A stretch of DNA of 64,000 nucleotides from Chitinophagaceae bacterium. Lineage in GTDB: Bacteria > Bacteroidota > Bacteroidia > Chitinophagales > Chitinophagaceae. Below are positions 54,764-64,000 of this stretch, piece by piece (position 1 is the stretch's first letter; each line of letters starts with the position of its first letter). The DNA lies in assembly GCA_016703625.1 (NCBI GenBank), contig JADJBP010000001.1, positions 620,001-684,000 on the forward strand. The letters run 5' to 3'. Position numbers and translations under genes: made by a program. The notes beneath the pieces were generated by a model, which searched no databases, had not been told where the DNA came from, and saw nothing but the letters and a program-made list of their open reading frames with translations.

Positions 54764-57700
54764 ATGAAAAAATTAATTTGGTACTTGCTCTGTCTATGTA
54801 CTTATACCGCACAGGGACAAAACATAACGGCGGCAGAATATTTTATTGATATTGACCCCGGCAATGGCAATGGAATAGCCCTGAGTGTTGGCACTAACGG
54901 CAGCACTGTGAATTTTGTAGCCGCAGTTCCTGCAACTTCGCTATCAACCGGTTTTCATTTTGTAGCTATTCGAACTAAAGATGCTGATGGCAAATGGGGT
55001 TTGTTTGAAGCGAGAGGATTTTATATCTCAACCGCTACCAATAATTCCGTAAACATTGCAGCGGCAGAATATTTTATTGATACCGACCCCGGCAACGGCA
55101 ACGGAACATCCCTGAATGTCGGGACAGCTGGTACCGCTGTGAATTTTGTAGCTGCTGTTCCTGCATCATCGCTTTCAGCAGGATTTCATTTTGTGGCAAT
55201 ACGAACCAAAGATGCAGATGGCAAATGGGCAATGTTTGAAAACCGGGGATTTTATATAAGCGGACAAACAACCAATGTGGCAGATTTTGTGGCAGCAGAA
55301 TATTTCTTCAATACAGACCCCGGAGTTGGTAATGGTACAGCAGTTGCCATTCCTTTACCAATATCAACCTATACAGATTCGTTGGTATTGCCGCTTGGCA
55401 GTTGCCAGTGGGCAACCATCGTATTGTCATCCGGGTAAAAAATGCTGACGGCCAATGGAGCCTGTTGGAAAACAGGCTATTTAATATTTGCACGAGGTAT
55501 GGTCCTATTTCAAAAATGAATTTTCAGATTGAAAACAACCAGGTATTCTTTACCAATTTATCTTCTGATAATGATACTACGCTTTGGAAATTTGGAGATG
55601 CTACTACGGATACTGTATTGGATCCCATAAAAACCTACGCTGTTGCTGGTAATTATAATTTGCAATTGATCAGTAAAAATATCTGTGCCAATGACACGCT
55701 AACTGCATTAATACGCATCAATGGCATTCACCGCATTAATGCCGCAAAAGCCGGCAATAACGGGGTGGCTACAGTCATATTTGACGGTAACGGTTTTACA
55801 GCTGCAACACCTCTAAAATTAGAACGGGGTACCACAATTATTCTGCCATCAGATAAACGATTCATTTCAACCAACAGGGTAATCGGTTATTTTAATCTTA
55901 CTGGTGCTGATACCGGCACATATCATGTGGTAGCCAACCTTGGCGGCGGCCCGTTGGATACCCTGAAAAATGGGTTCTTGATAACAACTGCAAGAATACC
56001 CTCTGTTTCAATAGTTAAAGGGGGAAGAAATCCTGCCCGTTTTGGTTTTATGTACCGTCAGTTCAACCTCCAGAACACAGGCAATGAAGACGCCATCATG
56101 ACTCCGTTTGCCACTTTAATCGGGTACAAGCCGGGCATTGTCAATCCCCAGCTTTCTTTTATACAACCTATAGCTGACTTAACCAATAAAGGCATTTTTC
56201 AAAATACATATCAATACCTGGGCAGCAATGGTATCAGTAATGATGTAATGAGTACAAATGACCTGGATACAAGTCGTAAGAAACAATTAATAGCCATCTA
56301 CCGGCTAAAGGTGCCTGCTCAAAGTTATATACCGAACTATGTAAGGATAAATAACACCTATGGTCTGCTTCAGTACGGCAATGGGGCGTTGGTACATCCG
56401 CCGTTATTTAAATCAGAAATTGTGCTTAATGATATCTCATCGCCATTCAAAGATTGTATGAATTCGTTTTTAAAGAAAGCGGTTAGGAACAATTTAACTG
56501 TTACGCTGAATGATGCAGCATGGACCACCTGTTTTAATACCGCATTTGATACACTGGCAAAAACAATAAGGGATATGACAAGGGATATTTCATTGCAGGA
56601 ACAATCAGTGCCAATGAAAGCAGTTTTTTCAACCCTGTTGGTGCAAATGGCACAGTGTGGCAGCAGCGGAATGCCAGCAATTATCAACACAGATAATTTT
56701 CAAAAAATCATAAAAGATGTAACCTACAATTGGTTATTTCTTGAAAATCTGGATTCAATCGGAAGGCCCTGTTTTGATACAACGGAAACCATCGTATTCA
56801 GACAGCTGGCATTGGGAAAGATGGAGAACAAGGATGAACAGGTTGCAGGACAAAACATAGTAAATAATGACTGTCCGGGTGCAGAAATTTTCCCTGAACT
56901 GGCTGAGTTGTGTGAACCTTTTTTGAAGACATGTGCTTCCAATGATAATTTGGGTAAAGCCGATGAGTTGATATTTTTACAATTTGGGAAAAAGATATTT
57001 TCAAAATTAACGGGTGCCCTGGATAATTTCTGCAAGGTCAATTCAGGATCTGCTTTTTGTGAAAAATTATGTGAACAAACATCTGTTGATCCAAACGTAA
57101 AATTTGGACCGGGTAACAATGGCAATTTGAAACATGTGAATTTCCTCGCCAATTATGGTTACACAATTTTCTTTGAAAACCTTGCCACAGCCACGGCTCC
57201 CGCAGCTTATGTGGAAGTTACCGATACGCTGGATAAGACAAAAATGGATATCGCCACTTTTCAGATAAGTGGTTTTGGCTGGGGAGATAGTGTGGTGCTG
57301 ACTGATGCAAACAGGGGAGATTATTCATTATTACAAGATCTTCGTCCTTTGCATCCTAACAAATTAAGGATTGATATACGGATTGATACTGCAACAGGAA
57401 TAATGAAGTGGAAATTCTTTACGCTGGATACGGCTACTTTGCAACTGACCGAAGACCCGGCACAGGGTTTCCTGCCCCCGAATACAGATGGCAAACAGGG
57501 TGTTGGATTTATTTCCTTCAGTATTAAACCAAAAGCTGGGGTTACTTCCGGAACAGTTATTAATAATAACGCCGCTATCGTATTTGATCAGAATGCAGCT
57601 ATCCTCACACCTGTTTGGCAACACATTGTAGATACCACAAAACCGCAAAGCAACGTGGCTGCTTTACCTTCAGTAATCAACACAACAGGTTTTGTGGTAA

Positions 57701-58452
57701 ACTGGAGTGGCAATGATGCACATTCAGGAATAGATAAATATGCTGTGTATGTATCTGTAAATGACAGCATTTTTAAGCGATGGAAAAAATTTACAAACGC
57801 AGTATCTGATACGTTCCATGGCCATTTTACTAAAACCTATAAATTCTTTAGTGGCATCGGATAGTGCAGGAAATTATGAAGATGCTCCACCTGACGCGTA
57901 TGCAAACCCGGATGCCATAACCACTTTGGAGATAGCTTTGCCATTGAATTTATTAAGTTTTATTGCCAGGAAAACAACAGATCAGAAAAAGGTAGACCTG
58001 GTTTGGACTACAGCTAATGAACAGAATGTATCACATTTTGAATTACAACGAAGTGATGACGGTATTAATTATGTTGTAATAGCCAATATACCGGCACAAA
58101 ACAAACCGGTTGGAGCAACATATACCTGGCAGGATGTAAACCTTTGCCAAAAGTGAATTATTGCCGGCTTCGTATGGTGGATCTGGATGCATTTTCTAAA
58201 TTAAGTCCAATATGCATTATACGGTTTGAAGATAAAGATGAAATACTGGTTTTTCCAACAGTTACAAGTGACATGGTTTTTGTACAATCATTCAAGTCAT
58301 TAACAGCCGAGTTATTTAATGCCAGCGGAATAAAACTACAAACGTTGGCAGTAAACCGTAATGCAAGCTTTGATATGAGAAAGTATCCGTCTGGAATATA
58401 TTATGTAAGACTGGCTTCAGAAAATAAAACATATAAAATTGTAAAGTGGTAA
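54764..58452 (+). CDS. Large T9SS-secreted repeat protein (three frameshifts)
   Basis: About 1,229 residues over four frames. Signal peptide, then repeats of about 77 residues (AAEYFIDTDPGNGNG ... FHFVAIRTKDADGKW), two complete and one partial, a PKD-like segment, a DUF11-like stretch near 57.2-57.6 kb, and a C-terminal type IX sorting domain (IKLQTLAVNRNASFDMRK, YPSGIYYVRLA). Breaks are near 55402 (one T missing), 57848 (one extra base) and 58142 (one C missing). The sorting domain marks it for export through T9SS to the cell surface. Function unknown. Confidence 0.8.
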
Positions 58453-58482
58453 TATAAATCAAAGATTAATTCAAAATTTTGG

Positions 58483-58522
58483 ACATCGGGTATAAATTAA
58501 AAAATTACACCCGATGTTTTTT
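58483..58522. terminator. Bidirectional terminator between the T9SS gene and terC
   Basis: ACATCGGGT (58483-58491) and ACCCGATGT (58509-58517) form a 9-bp stem, followed on the plus strand by T6. The hairpin lies 31 bp after the T9SS stop and abuts the convergent TerC stop. Confidence 0.8.
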
Positions 58523-59020
58523 ACTTAGCCATATCGGAATAACCATTCGCCTTTTCTTCTTTTATAATTGGTTCATTTAATTCAACCACCCTGTTCTTCG
58601 CCATCCTTTTCCGCATCACCATGTTCAGCATTTCCACAGAAAAAGAGAATGCCATACCGAAATAGATATAATTTTTCAGGTTGAGTTCATGTGCTGCTTC
58701 TGCATTCCAGCCTTCCATAATGAGACTGAGACCGATCATTACAAGGAAAGAAAGCGCCAGCATTTTTAAAGTGGGATGTTTATGAATAAAACCAGAGATG
58801 GCAGGACTGAATAAGAACATAACGGTCATGGCGATCACCACAGCAGCGATCATGATCTCTACATACTTTGCCGTGCCACCAGCAGTGATGATGCTGTCGA
58901 AAGAAAAAACCGCATCGATCAGCATGATCTGCCCGATAGCATTTGCCAATGATATTTTTTTTATCTTTTTTCAACAAGTAAAAAGCTGATGATACTTTCT
59001 GAGGTAAATAAATGTTCCAT
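58521..59020 (-). CDS. Shortened TerC-family membrane protein (frameshifted)
   Basis: From the ATG at 59020 the N-terminus reads EHLFTSESIISFLL, normal for TerC, but then runs directly into VEKKIKKISLANAIGQIML, which belongs to the second half of the family (IDAVFSFDSIITAGG). The section normally containing the first group of membrane helices (over 100 residues, with the LGIDN-type motif) is missing. One A must also be added to the A6 run at 58966-58971 to join the frames. The remaining half has four membrane helices. TerC proteins are linked to metal export during secretion. Confidence 0.75.
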
Positions 59021-59075
59021 AATGCCAATGTGCTGGTTTACTGAAGTGCAAAAGTGCTGATAATAATGCAGTACT

Positions 59076-60146
59076 TTAAGTTTTTTCTGAAATTATATTA
59101 CAAATCCGCTTTACAATTACCGGCCCTTCATAGATAAGTCCTGTCCACACCTGTACCAATGATGCTCCGGCATCCATTTTTTCTGTAGCATCGGCCCCGG
59201 TAAATATACCACCACTTGCAATGATCGGTATTTGCCCGTTTGTTTTTTCATGAATGTATTTTACGATCTCCGTGCTTCTGTTCTTTAGCGGCAACCCGCT
59301 CAGTCCCCCGGCTCCGATCTTTTTGATTCGTGATTGGTGGGTGGTGAGTTTGTCCCTGCTGATGGTAGTGTTTGATGCAACAAGGCCGTCTAATTTTATT
59401 TCAAGCGCCAGGTCAATAACATCATCAATCTGTTCAGTTGTAAGATCGGGTGCAATTTTCAGCAGTATAGGTTTTTGAATTTTGAATTTTGAATTTTGAA
59501 TTTGCAGGTTCGACAATATTTTATGTAAAACATCTTTTTCCTGCAATGCCCTCAGGCCGGGTGTGTTTGGACTGCTCACATTCACAACAAAATAATCTAC
59601 AACATCATGCAATGCCAAAAAACATTTTTCATAATCCTTCCAGGCATCTTCATTTGGTGTAACCTTGTTTTTCCCAATATTCCCACCTATAACAATTTTG
59701 ATTTTTGATTTTTGATTTTTAATTTTCTTAAGTCTTTCAGCAACCACATCCACCCCATCATTATTAAAACCCATCCGGTTGATGAGTGCTTTATCTTTTG
59801 GCAAACGGAATAACCTGGGTTTATCATTGCCGGATTGCGGGAGGGGAGTAACCGTTCCAATTTCCACAAAACCAAAACCCAGGGCTTCCAGTTCATTTAA
59901 ATATTTTGCATTTTTATCAAAGCCGGCACCCAGGCCGACCCTATTGGGGAATTGAATATTGAACCCGCCTGCCGGACGGGCAGGTGCTGAAGATCGAAGA
60001 TTTTTTTCCTGTTGTGGGGTCAATTGGTTTGTGATCAGTGTTTTTATAACGGGGATCTTACACAATAACCTTAATCCATTCATCGAAAAATAATGAACCC
60101 CCTCGGGATCAAATAAGAACAAAACTGAACGGAGTAACTTATACAT
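59076..60146 (-). CDS. pyrD: Dihydroorotate dehydrogenase, class 2 (quinone)
   Basis: About 356 residues of membrane-associated DHODH (PNRVGLGAGFDKNAKYLNEL; VNVSSPNTPGLRALQ with catalytic Ser; VASNTTISRDKL; IASGGIFTGADATEKMDAGASLVQ, quoted in parts). It feeds electrons to quinone in pyrimidine synthesis. I prefer the start at 60146 (MYKLLRS). The gene carries four repeat-derived stretches: SSAPARPAGG, KIKNQKSKIKI, QIQNSKFKIQK and KLTTHQSRIKK, each encoded by heptad or palindromic DNA. Confidence 0.92.
   Translation of the reverse strand: MYKLLRSVLFLFDPEGVHYFSMNGLRLLCKIPVIKTLITNQLTPQQEKNLRSSAPARPAGGFNIQFPNRVGLGAGFDKNAKYLNELEALGFGFVEIGTVTPLPQSGNDKPRLFRLPKDKALINRMGFNNDGVDVVAERLKKIKNQKSKIKIVIGGNIGKNKVTPNEDAWKDYEKCFLALHDVVDYFVVNVSSPNTPGLRALQEKDVLHKILSNLQIQNSKFKIQKPILLKIAPDLTTEQIDDVIDLALEIKLDGLVASNTTISRDKLTTHQSRIKKIGAGGLSGLPLKNRSTEIVKYIHEKTNGQIPIIASGGIFTGADATEKMDAGASLVQVWTGLIYEGPVIVKRICNIISEKT
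59325..59352. repeat. Degenerate heptad repeat in pyrD
   Basis: Plus-strand 7-mers GATTCGT, GATTGGT, GGGTGGT, GAGTTTG. On the coding strand they encode KLTTHQSRI, next to the NTTISR motif. Confidence 0.5.
59477..59503. repeat. Heptamer tandem repeat in pyrD (GAATTTT)
   Basis: GAATTTT is repeated nearly four times. On the coding strand it gives QIQNSKFKIQK before ILLKIAPD. Confidence 0.75.
59700..59720. repeat. Heptamer tandem repeat in pyrD (GATTTTT)
   Basis: GATTTTT is repeated three times. On the coding strand it gives the lysine-rich stretch KNQKSKIKI before IVIGGNIGKNK. Confidence 0.75.
59968..59984. repeat. GC-rich palindrome inside pyrD
   Basis: CCTGCC (59968-59973) and GGCAGG (59979-59984) flank GGACG. 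It encodes APARPAGG, absent from usual DHODH sequences at this place. Shares the CCGGCAGGC core with the element before pit. Confidence 0.6.
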
Positions 60147-60238
60147 GTGGCGCAAAATTACAGTTTGGGAATCAGTTTTTTGTTTTCATGCAGAAATTAT
60201 AACTTTGGTATATAAAGTTGCATAAACAACCTTTTTCG

Positions 60239-60345
60239 GTTTGTTGTTTGAAGTTTGTCGTTTGCGGTTAAGCCCGTTAAATTAAAAGAAGCCTTCAAAT
60301 TTCATAAACTACAAACCACAAACTTAAACCAAACTTAAACCACAA
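60239..60345. repeat. Oppositely oriented heptad arrays upstream of the thiolase
   Basis: On the left are GTTTGTT, GTTTGAA, GTTTGTC, GTTTGCG (60239-60266). On the right are AAACTAC, AAACCAC, AAACTTA (60306-60326) and a second AAACTTAAACC (60331-60341). GTTTG words on the left and CAAAC-type words on the right allow an imperfect hairpin just before the thiolase start. No gene lies in 60156-60356. Confidence 0.55.
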
Positions 60346-60356
60346 ACTTTTTAATC

Positions 60357-61536
60357 ATGCAGGAAGCATACATAGTAGCCGGATTCAGAACAGCCATTAC
60401 CAAAAGTAAAAAAGGCGGCTTTCGTTTTACCAGGCCGGATGACCTGGCCGTTGATGTAATTAAAGGTTTACTGGCATCTGTACCTCAACTGGATGTAAAA
60501 AGAGTGGATGATGTGATTGTAGGTAACGCTGTACCCGAGGCTGAGCAAGGCCTGCAGGTGGGAAGAATGATCTCTGCAAGAGCTGTTGGTATACATGCGC
60601 CGGGTATTACCATTAACAGGTATTGCGCCAGCGGACTGGAAAGTATTGCCATGGCCACCGCTAAAATCCGTACAGGCATGGCCGAATGTATCATTGCCAG
60701 GCGGAACCGAAAGTATGAGTATGGTGCCAACCGCGGGCTGGAAAACAGTTCCGTCTTTTGCCATTGCAGAAACCGAACCAGATTATTATTTAAGTATGGG
60801 CTTAACCGCCGAAGCGGTGGCTAAAGAATATGAAGTAAGCCGGGAAGACCAGGATGCTTTCAGTTATAACAGTCATCTTAAGGCTGGAAACGCCATTAAG
60901 GAAGGATACTTTAAATCAGGTATCTTACCCATCACCGTAAATGAGATCTATGTAGATGGAAAAGGCAAAAAACAAAAACGTGATTTTATAGTTGATACCG
61001 ATGAAGGCGTTCGTGCAGATACATCACCCGATGGCCTGGCAAAATTAAAACCTGCCTTTGCACTGGACGGATCGGTAACTGCCGGTAATTCTTCCCAAAC
61101 AAGTGATGGCGCTGCTTTTGTGATTGTAATGGGTGAGAAGATGGTGAATGAACTGGGACTGAAACCCATCGCCCGTTTGGTGAATTGTGCCAGTGCCGGT
61201 GTTCATCCCCGCATCATGGGTATAGGCCCGGTTGAAGCGGTCCCCAAAGTTTTAAAACAGGCGGGCATGAATTTGTCTGATATTGACCTGTTTGAACTGA
61301 ATGAGGCTTTTGCATCTCAATCCCTGGCCGTGATCAGAACCTTAAACTTAAACCCCGATATTGTAAATATTAACGGCGGCGCCATAGCATTGGGCCATCC
61401 GCTGGGATGTACCGGTTGTAAGCTTACCATACAGATAACCAATGACATGAAAAGACTGAATAAAAAATACGGCATTGTAACAGCCTGTGTTGGTGGTGGC
61501 CAGGGCATTGCGGGGATCATTGAAAATATTCAGTAA
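60357..61536 (+). CDS. Acetyl-CoA C-acyltransferase (thiolase), frameshifted
   Basis: About 393 residues over two frames. The acyl-accepting Cys is in NRYCASGLESIAM; the C-terminal active site residues are in GGAIALGHPLGCTG and TACVGGGQGIAG. Removing one C from CC at 60697-60698 gives IIAGGTESMSMVP, the normal sequence at this place. The family breaks or forms 3-ketoacyl-CoA in fatty-acid metabolism. No 3-hydroxyacyl-CoA dehydrogenase gene is adjacent. Confidence 0.92.
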
Positions 61537-61688
61537 TAAATCTTCATAAACCGGTAAAATAAAAAATTGCGGGCATCGTTATACCCCTGCATGGAATCTT
61601 TTTAAATAAATACCCTCCCTGATTAAACTTTAGTAAGCCAATTAAGTCGTAACTTTTTATTTATATCATAGTCAACAAAACAACTGCT

Positions 61689-63388
61689 ATGGACAGAAGA
61701 GACTTTCTTACAGCGGGTAAAGCTAAAAAAGCAGCCACTGTCAAACCGGCGTCCTTCGGAGCATCACCATCCAGAACATTAAGCGGTATTAATCCCTATA
61801 CGGGCCCCTGGACAACCAATGAAGTCATTCACCTGTTAAAAAGAACCATGTTTGGGGCCACCAAAGCCGATGTGGATTTTTTTAAAAGCATGACCATGGA
61901 CCAGGCCGTGGCTGCCATATTGAATGTGCCTGCAGCCCAGTTAACCCCGCCGCCGCCATTAAAAAACTATGCAAATTCTGTTAACCCCGCCGATCCCGAC
62001 AATGCCATTCCGGCCGGTCAAACCTGGGTGAATACCAATACCAATGATGGCGGTGTGAATGGTGCAAGGGTTTTATCTTTTAAAACTGGTGGATGGGTCA
62101 ATTGGTTAACCAGGACAGGAATATACTGGAGAAGTTAACCATGATGTGGCACAATCATTTTGCCACCGAAACAGAAGTGATCAACAGGGCCATTTGGGCC
62201 TACCAGAATAATACTATACTGCGTAAAAATGCCCTGGGAAATTTTAAACAGTTTACCAGGGAAATAACTTTGGATACCGGCATGCTGTTTTACCAGAATG
62301 GTTATCTTAACACCAATGCAGCACCTGATGAAAATTATGGACGGGAACTGCAGGAACTCGTTGTTGTGGGCAAAGGTGCCCATAATGCAACCCAGGGATT
62401 TGCCGAAGCTGACGTAAAAGCTGCCGCAAAAGTGTTACCCGGCTGGCAGATAAACGGAACAACGAATACTTCCTTCTTCAATTCCAACCGTCACGATCCT
62501 ACCAACAAACAGTTTTCTGCTTTTTACAACAATACAGTTATAACCGGGCGAACCGGGCCAACAGCAGGCGGATTGGAATTAGACGACTTGTTGAATATGC
62601 TTTTTTCCATCAATGATCCATCACTGCATATTTGCCGTAAGCTTTACCGGTGGTTTGTGTATTACGAAATTGATGCTGCTGCCGAGGCCAATGTAATTGC
62701 CCCGCTGGCACAGATCTTCCGGGCAAACAATTACGAAATAAAACCTGTACTGGAAGCCTTATTAAAAAGTGAACATTTTTTTGATGTATTGAACCAGGGT
62801 TGCTATATCAAAAGCCCGGTTGATATGATCGTAGGATTATGCCGTGAATTCAGTGTTGTATTTCCGCCTGTGGCAACCGATTATGCCGGGGCCTATAATA
62901 CCTGGTTTTTACTGAACTCGCTGTCCTTTATTTTTCAGCAATACATTGGTGATCCGCCCAATGTTGCCGGATGGCCGGCATATTACCAGCTGCCCCAGTT
63001 CAATGAATTATGGATAAACTCTGATACATATCCAAAACGAAACCAGTTTACCGACCAGATGTTACTGACCGGATATACCCGCAGTGGAAAAAACATAAGG
63101 ATAGATCCTACCATTTTTGCAAAATCATTGCCCAACCCGGGCGATCCGAATTTGCTGATATCAGATTCTATAACCTATTTATTCCGCCTGCCGTTAACAC
63201 AGGCATCCAGAGACCAGTTAAAGAGGGATATTATTTTAAGCGGACAAACATCAGATTTTTACTGGACAAATGCCTGGAACGCATACATCGCCAATCCAAA
63301 CGACACGAACAATGCTACCATTGTAAGAACAAGGTTAAGAGACCTGTATCAATATTTAATGAAACTGGCCGAATATCAATTGGCTTAG
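61689..63388 (+). CDS. DUF1800 protein (frameshifted)
   Basis: About 566 residues. N-terminal VIHLLKRTMFGATKADVDFF and central LTMMWHNHFATETEV, GRELQELVVVGKG and PPNVAGWPAY are hallmarks of DUF1800. The frame is restored by adding one base in AAAACTGG near 62084-62087, giving WWMGQLVNQDRNILEKL. It lies 117 bp before a DUF1501 gene; the two families are often found together and are believed to act outside the cytoplasm, but their function is unknown. Confidence 0.9.
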
Positions 63389-63464
63389 AACCAGAGAACC
63401 GGGCAATAATAATTTAGTGAGTATGATTTTTAAAAACCGTTTAATAATCGCTTCGATAGTTCTT

Positions 63465-63480
63465 CTCCGCCGCGGTGGAG
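63465..63480. repeat. 16-bp palindrome before the DUF1501 gene
   Basis: CTCCGCCGCGGTGGAG pairs with itself apart from one G-T. It lies 25 bp before the DUF1501 start and could be an operator or a short hairpin in the leader. Confidence 0.35.
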
Positions 63481-63505
63481 TGCTGGAGGGGCCAAAACTT
63501 ATTTA

Positions 63506-64000
63506 ATGAAACGCAGAGAATTTTTACGCACTACGGTACCGGCAACCATTTTGCCAACTGTGATCAATGGGTTTTCTTTAAAAGCCTTTGGTGCCGAATC
63601 TCCACTTGCCCAATTATTAAACGGAAGTACACCAAACGACCATGTACTGGTTATTGTACAGTTGAATGGTGGAAATGACGGTTTAAACACAGTTATTCCC
63701 ATTGAGTTTTATTCTAATTATTTTAATGCCAGGAGCAACATTGCCATTCCTGAAAACAGGATATTACAGTTGACACCCAAAACAGGTTTAAACCCGGCCA
63801 TGACGGGCATGAAAGCCCTGTTTGATGAAGGAAAATTAAGTGTTATACAGGCTGCAGGTTACCCGGCTCCCAATTTCTCACACTTCAGGGCAACCGATAT
63901 CTGGATGAGTGCATCAGACAGCAACCAGGTGATCGTAAATGGCTGGGGTGGCAGGTTTTTAAATTATGAGTATCCCAATTACCCGGTTGGTTATCCAAAC
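63506..64000 (+). CDS. DUF1501 protein, N-terminal part
   Basis: From the ATG at 63506 the frame stays open to the window edge (165 residues). The N-terminus KRREFLRTTVPATILPTV resembles a twin-arginine signal, and VLVIVQLNGGNDGLNTVIP is the DUF1501 signature; NFSHFRATDIWMSA is also typical. It is probably exported folded through Tat, for which tatA is present at 41.7 kb. It is truncated by the window end. Confidence 0.9.
   Translation, partial: MKRREFLRTTVPATILPTVINGFSLKAFGAESPLAQLLNGSTPNDHVLVIVQLNGGNDGLNTVIPIEFYSNYFNARSNIAIPENRILQLTPKTGLNPAMTGMKALFDEGKLSVIQAAGYPAPNFSHFRATDIWMSASDSNQVIVNGWGGRFLNYEYPNYPVGYPN

Noticed and set aside
58780..59028. An 82-residue minus-strand frame with many Cys and His residues
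   Set aside because: It is the terC coding sequence read in the wrong frame.
3885..63388. Programmed ribosomal frameshifting as a common mechanism for the broken genes
   Set aside because: Shifts go in both directions, occur at many different homopolymers and hit genes that are not recoded elsewhere; sequence error is simpler.
1..64000. tRNA, rRNA, prophage or transposase genes
   Set aside because: None was recognisable on either strand when reading through the window.

Overview
The window looks like chromosomal DNA of a Bacteroidota bacterium, most likely in or near the Chitinophagaceae. The sequence evidence is: TAnnTTTG -7 promoter elements in front of several genes, an ATP-synthase a subunit with a long signal-peptide-bearing N-terminus, a CarboxypepD_reg/TonB receptor, a type IX secretion sorting domain, RNase Y, tandem clpP-clpP-clpX, and a DUF1800/DUF1501 pair. 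No tRNA, rRNA, CRISPR array, insertion sequence or prophage gene was recognised.

Layout. 0-3.7 kb: metallo-beta-lactamase-fold hydrolase and a minus-strand atpB-E-F-H operon. 3.9-10.1 kb: ABC exporter, a large secreted protein with a possible clan CD peptidase-like His/Cys motif, and a PhoB/PhoR-like two-component pair. 10.2-14.4 kb: LpxH-like phosphoesterase, glycosyltransferase, GH1 beta-glucosidase and a PAP2 phosphatase. 14.6-17.1 kb: hypothetical proteins. 17.2-26.0 kb: a phosphate/arsenic block (beta-helix lipoprotein, TonB receptor, ACR3 arsenite exporter, phosphate-type porin, DUF47 regulator, PiT transporter) with two clear 11-bp-period direct-repeat clusters resembling Pho boxes. 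26.1-30.2 kb: galE, a transketolase half, and an ECF sigma / membrane protein / Spy-like trio. 30.4-38.9 kb: atpA alone, YugP-like peptidase, clpP, clpP, clpX, purA, an acidic protein and pabB. 38.9-48.2 kb, mostly minus strand: lytic transglycosylase, gatA, tatA, a 42-residue lipoprotein, rplS, rny, zapA, a coiled-coil protein and pheT. 48.2-51.0 kb: a DnaA-box cluster, dnaB and rsmE. 51.0-58.5 kb: a NarL-type two-component system followed by secreted/T9SS proteins. 58.5-64 kb: shortened TerC, pyrD, thiolase, DUF1800 and DUF1501 (cut by the window end).

Two properties run through the window. First, at least sixteen genes, including essential ones (rplS, pheT) and clpX, are broken by single-base indels, mostly in homopolymers; this points to an uncorrected long-read assembly rather than pseudogenisation, so I annotate them as single genes with frameshifts. 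Second, there are many unrelated-sequence tandem repeats that all have a 7-bp period. They lie between genes and also inside gatA, rsmE and pyrD, alongside palindromic repeats with a fixed core and covarying arms.
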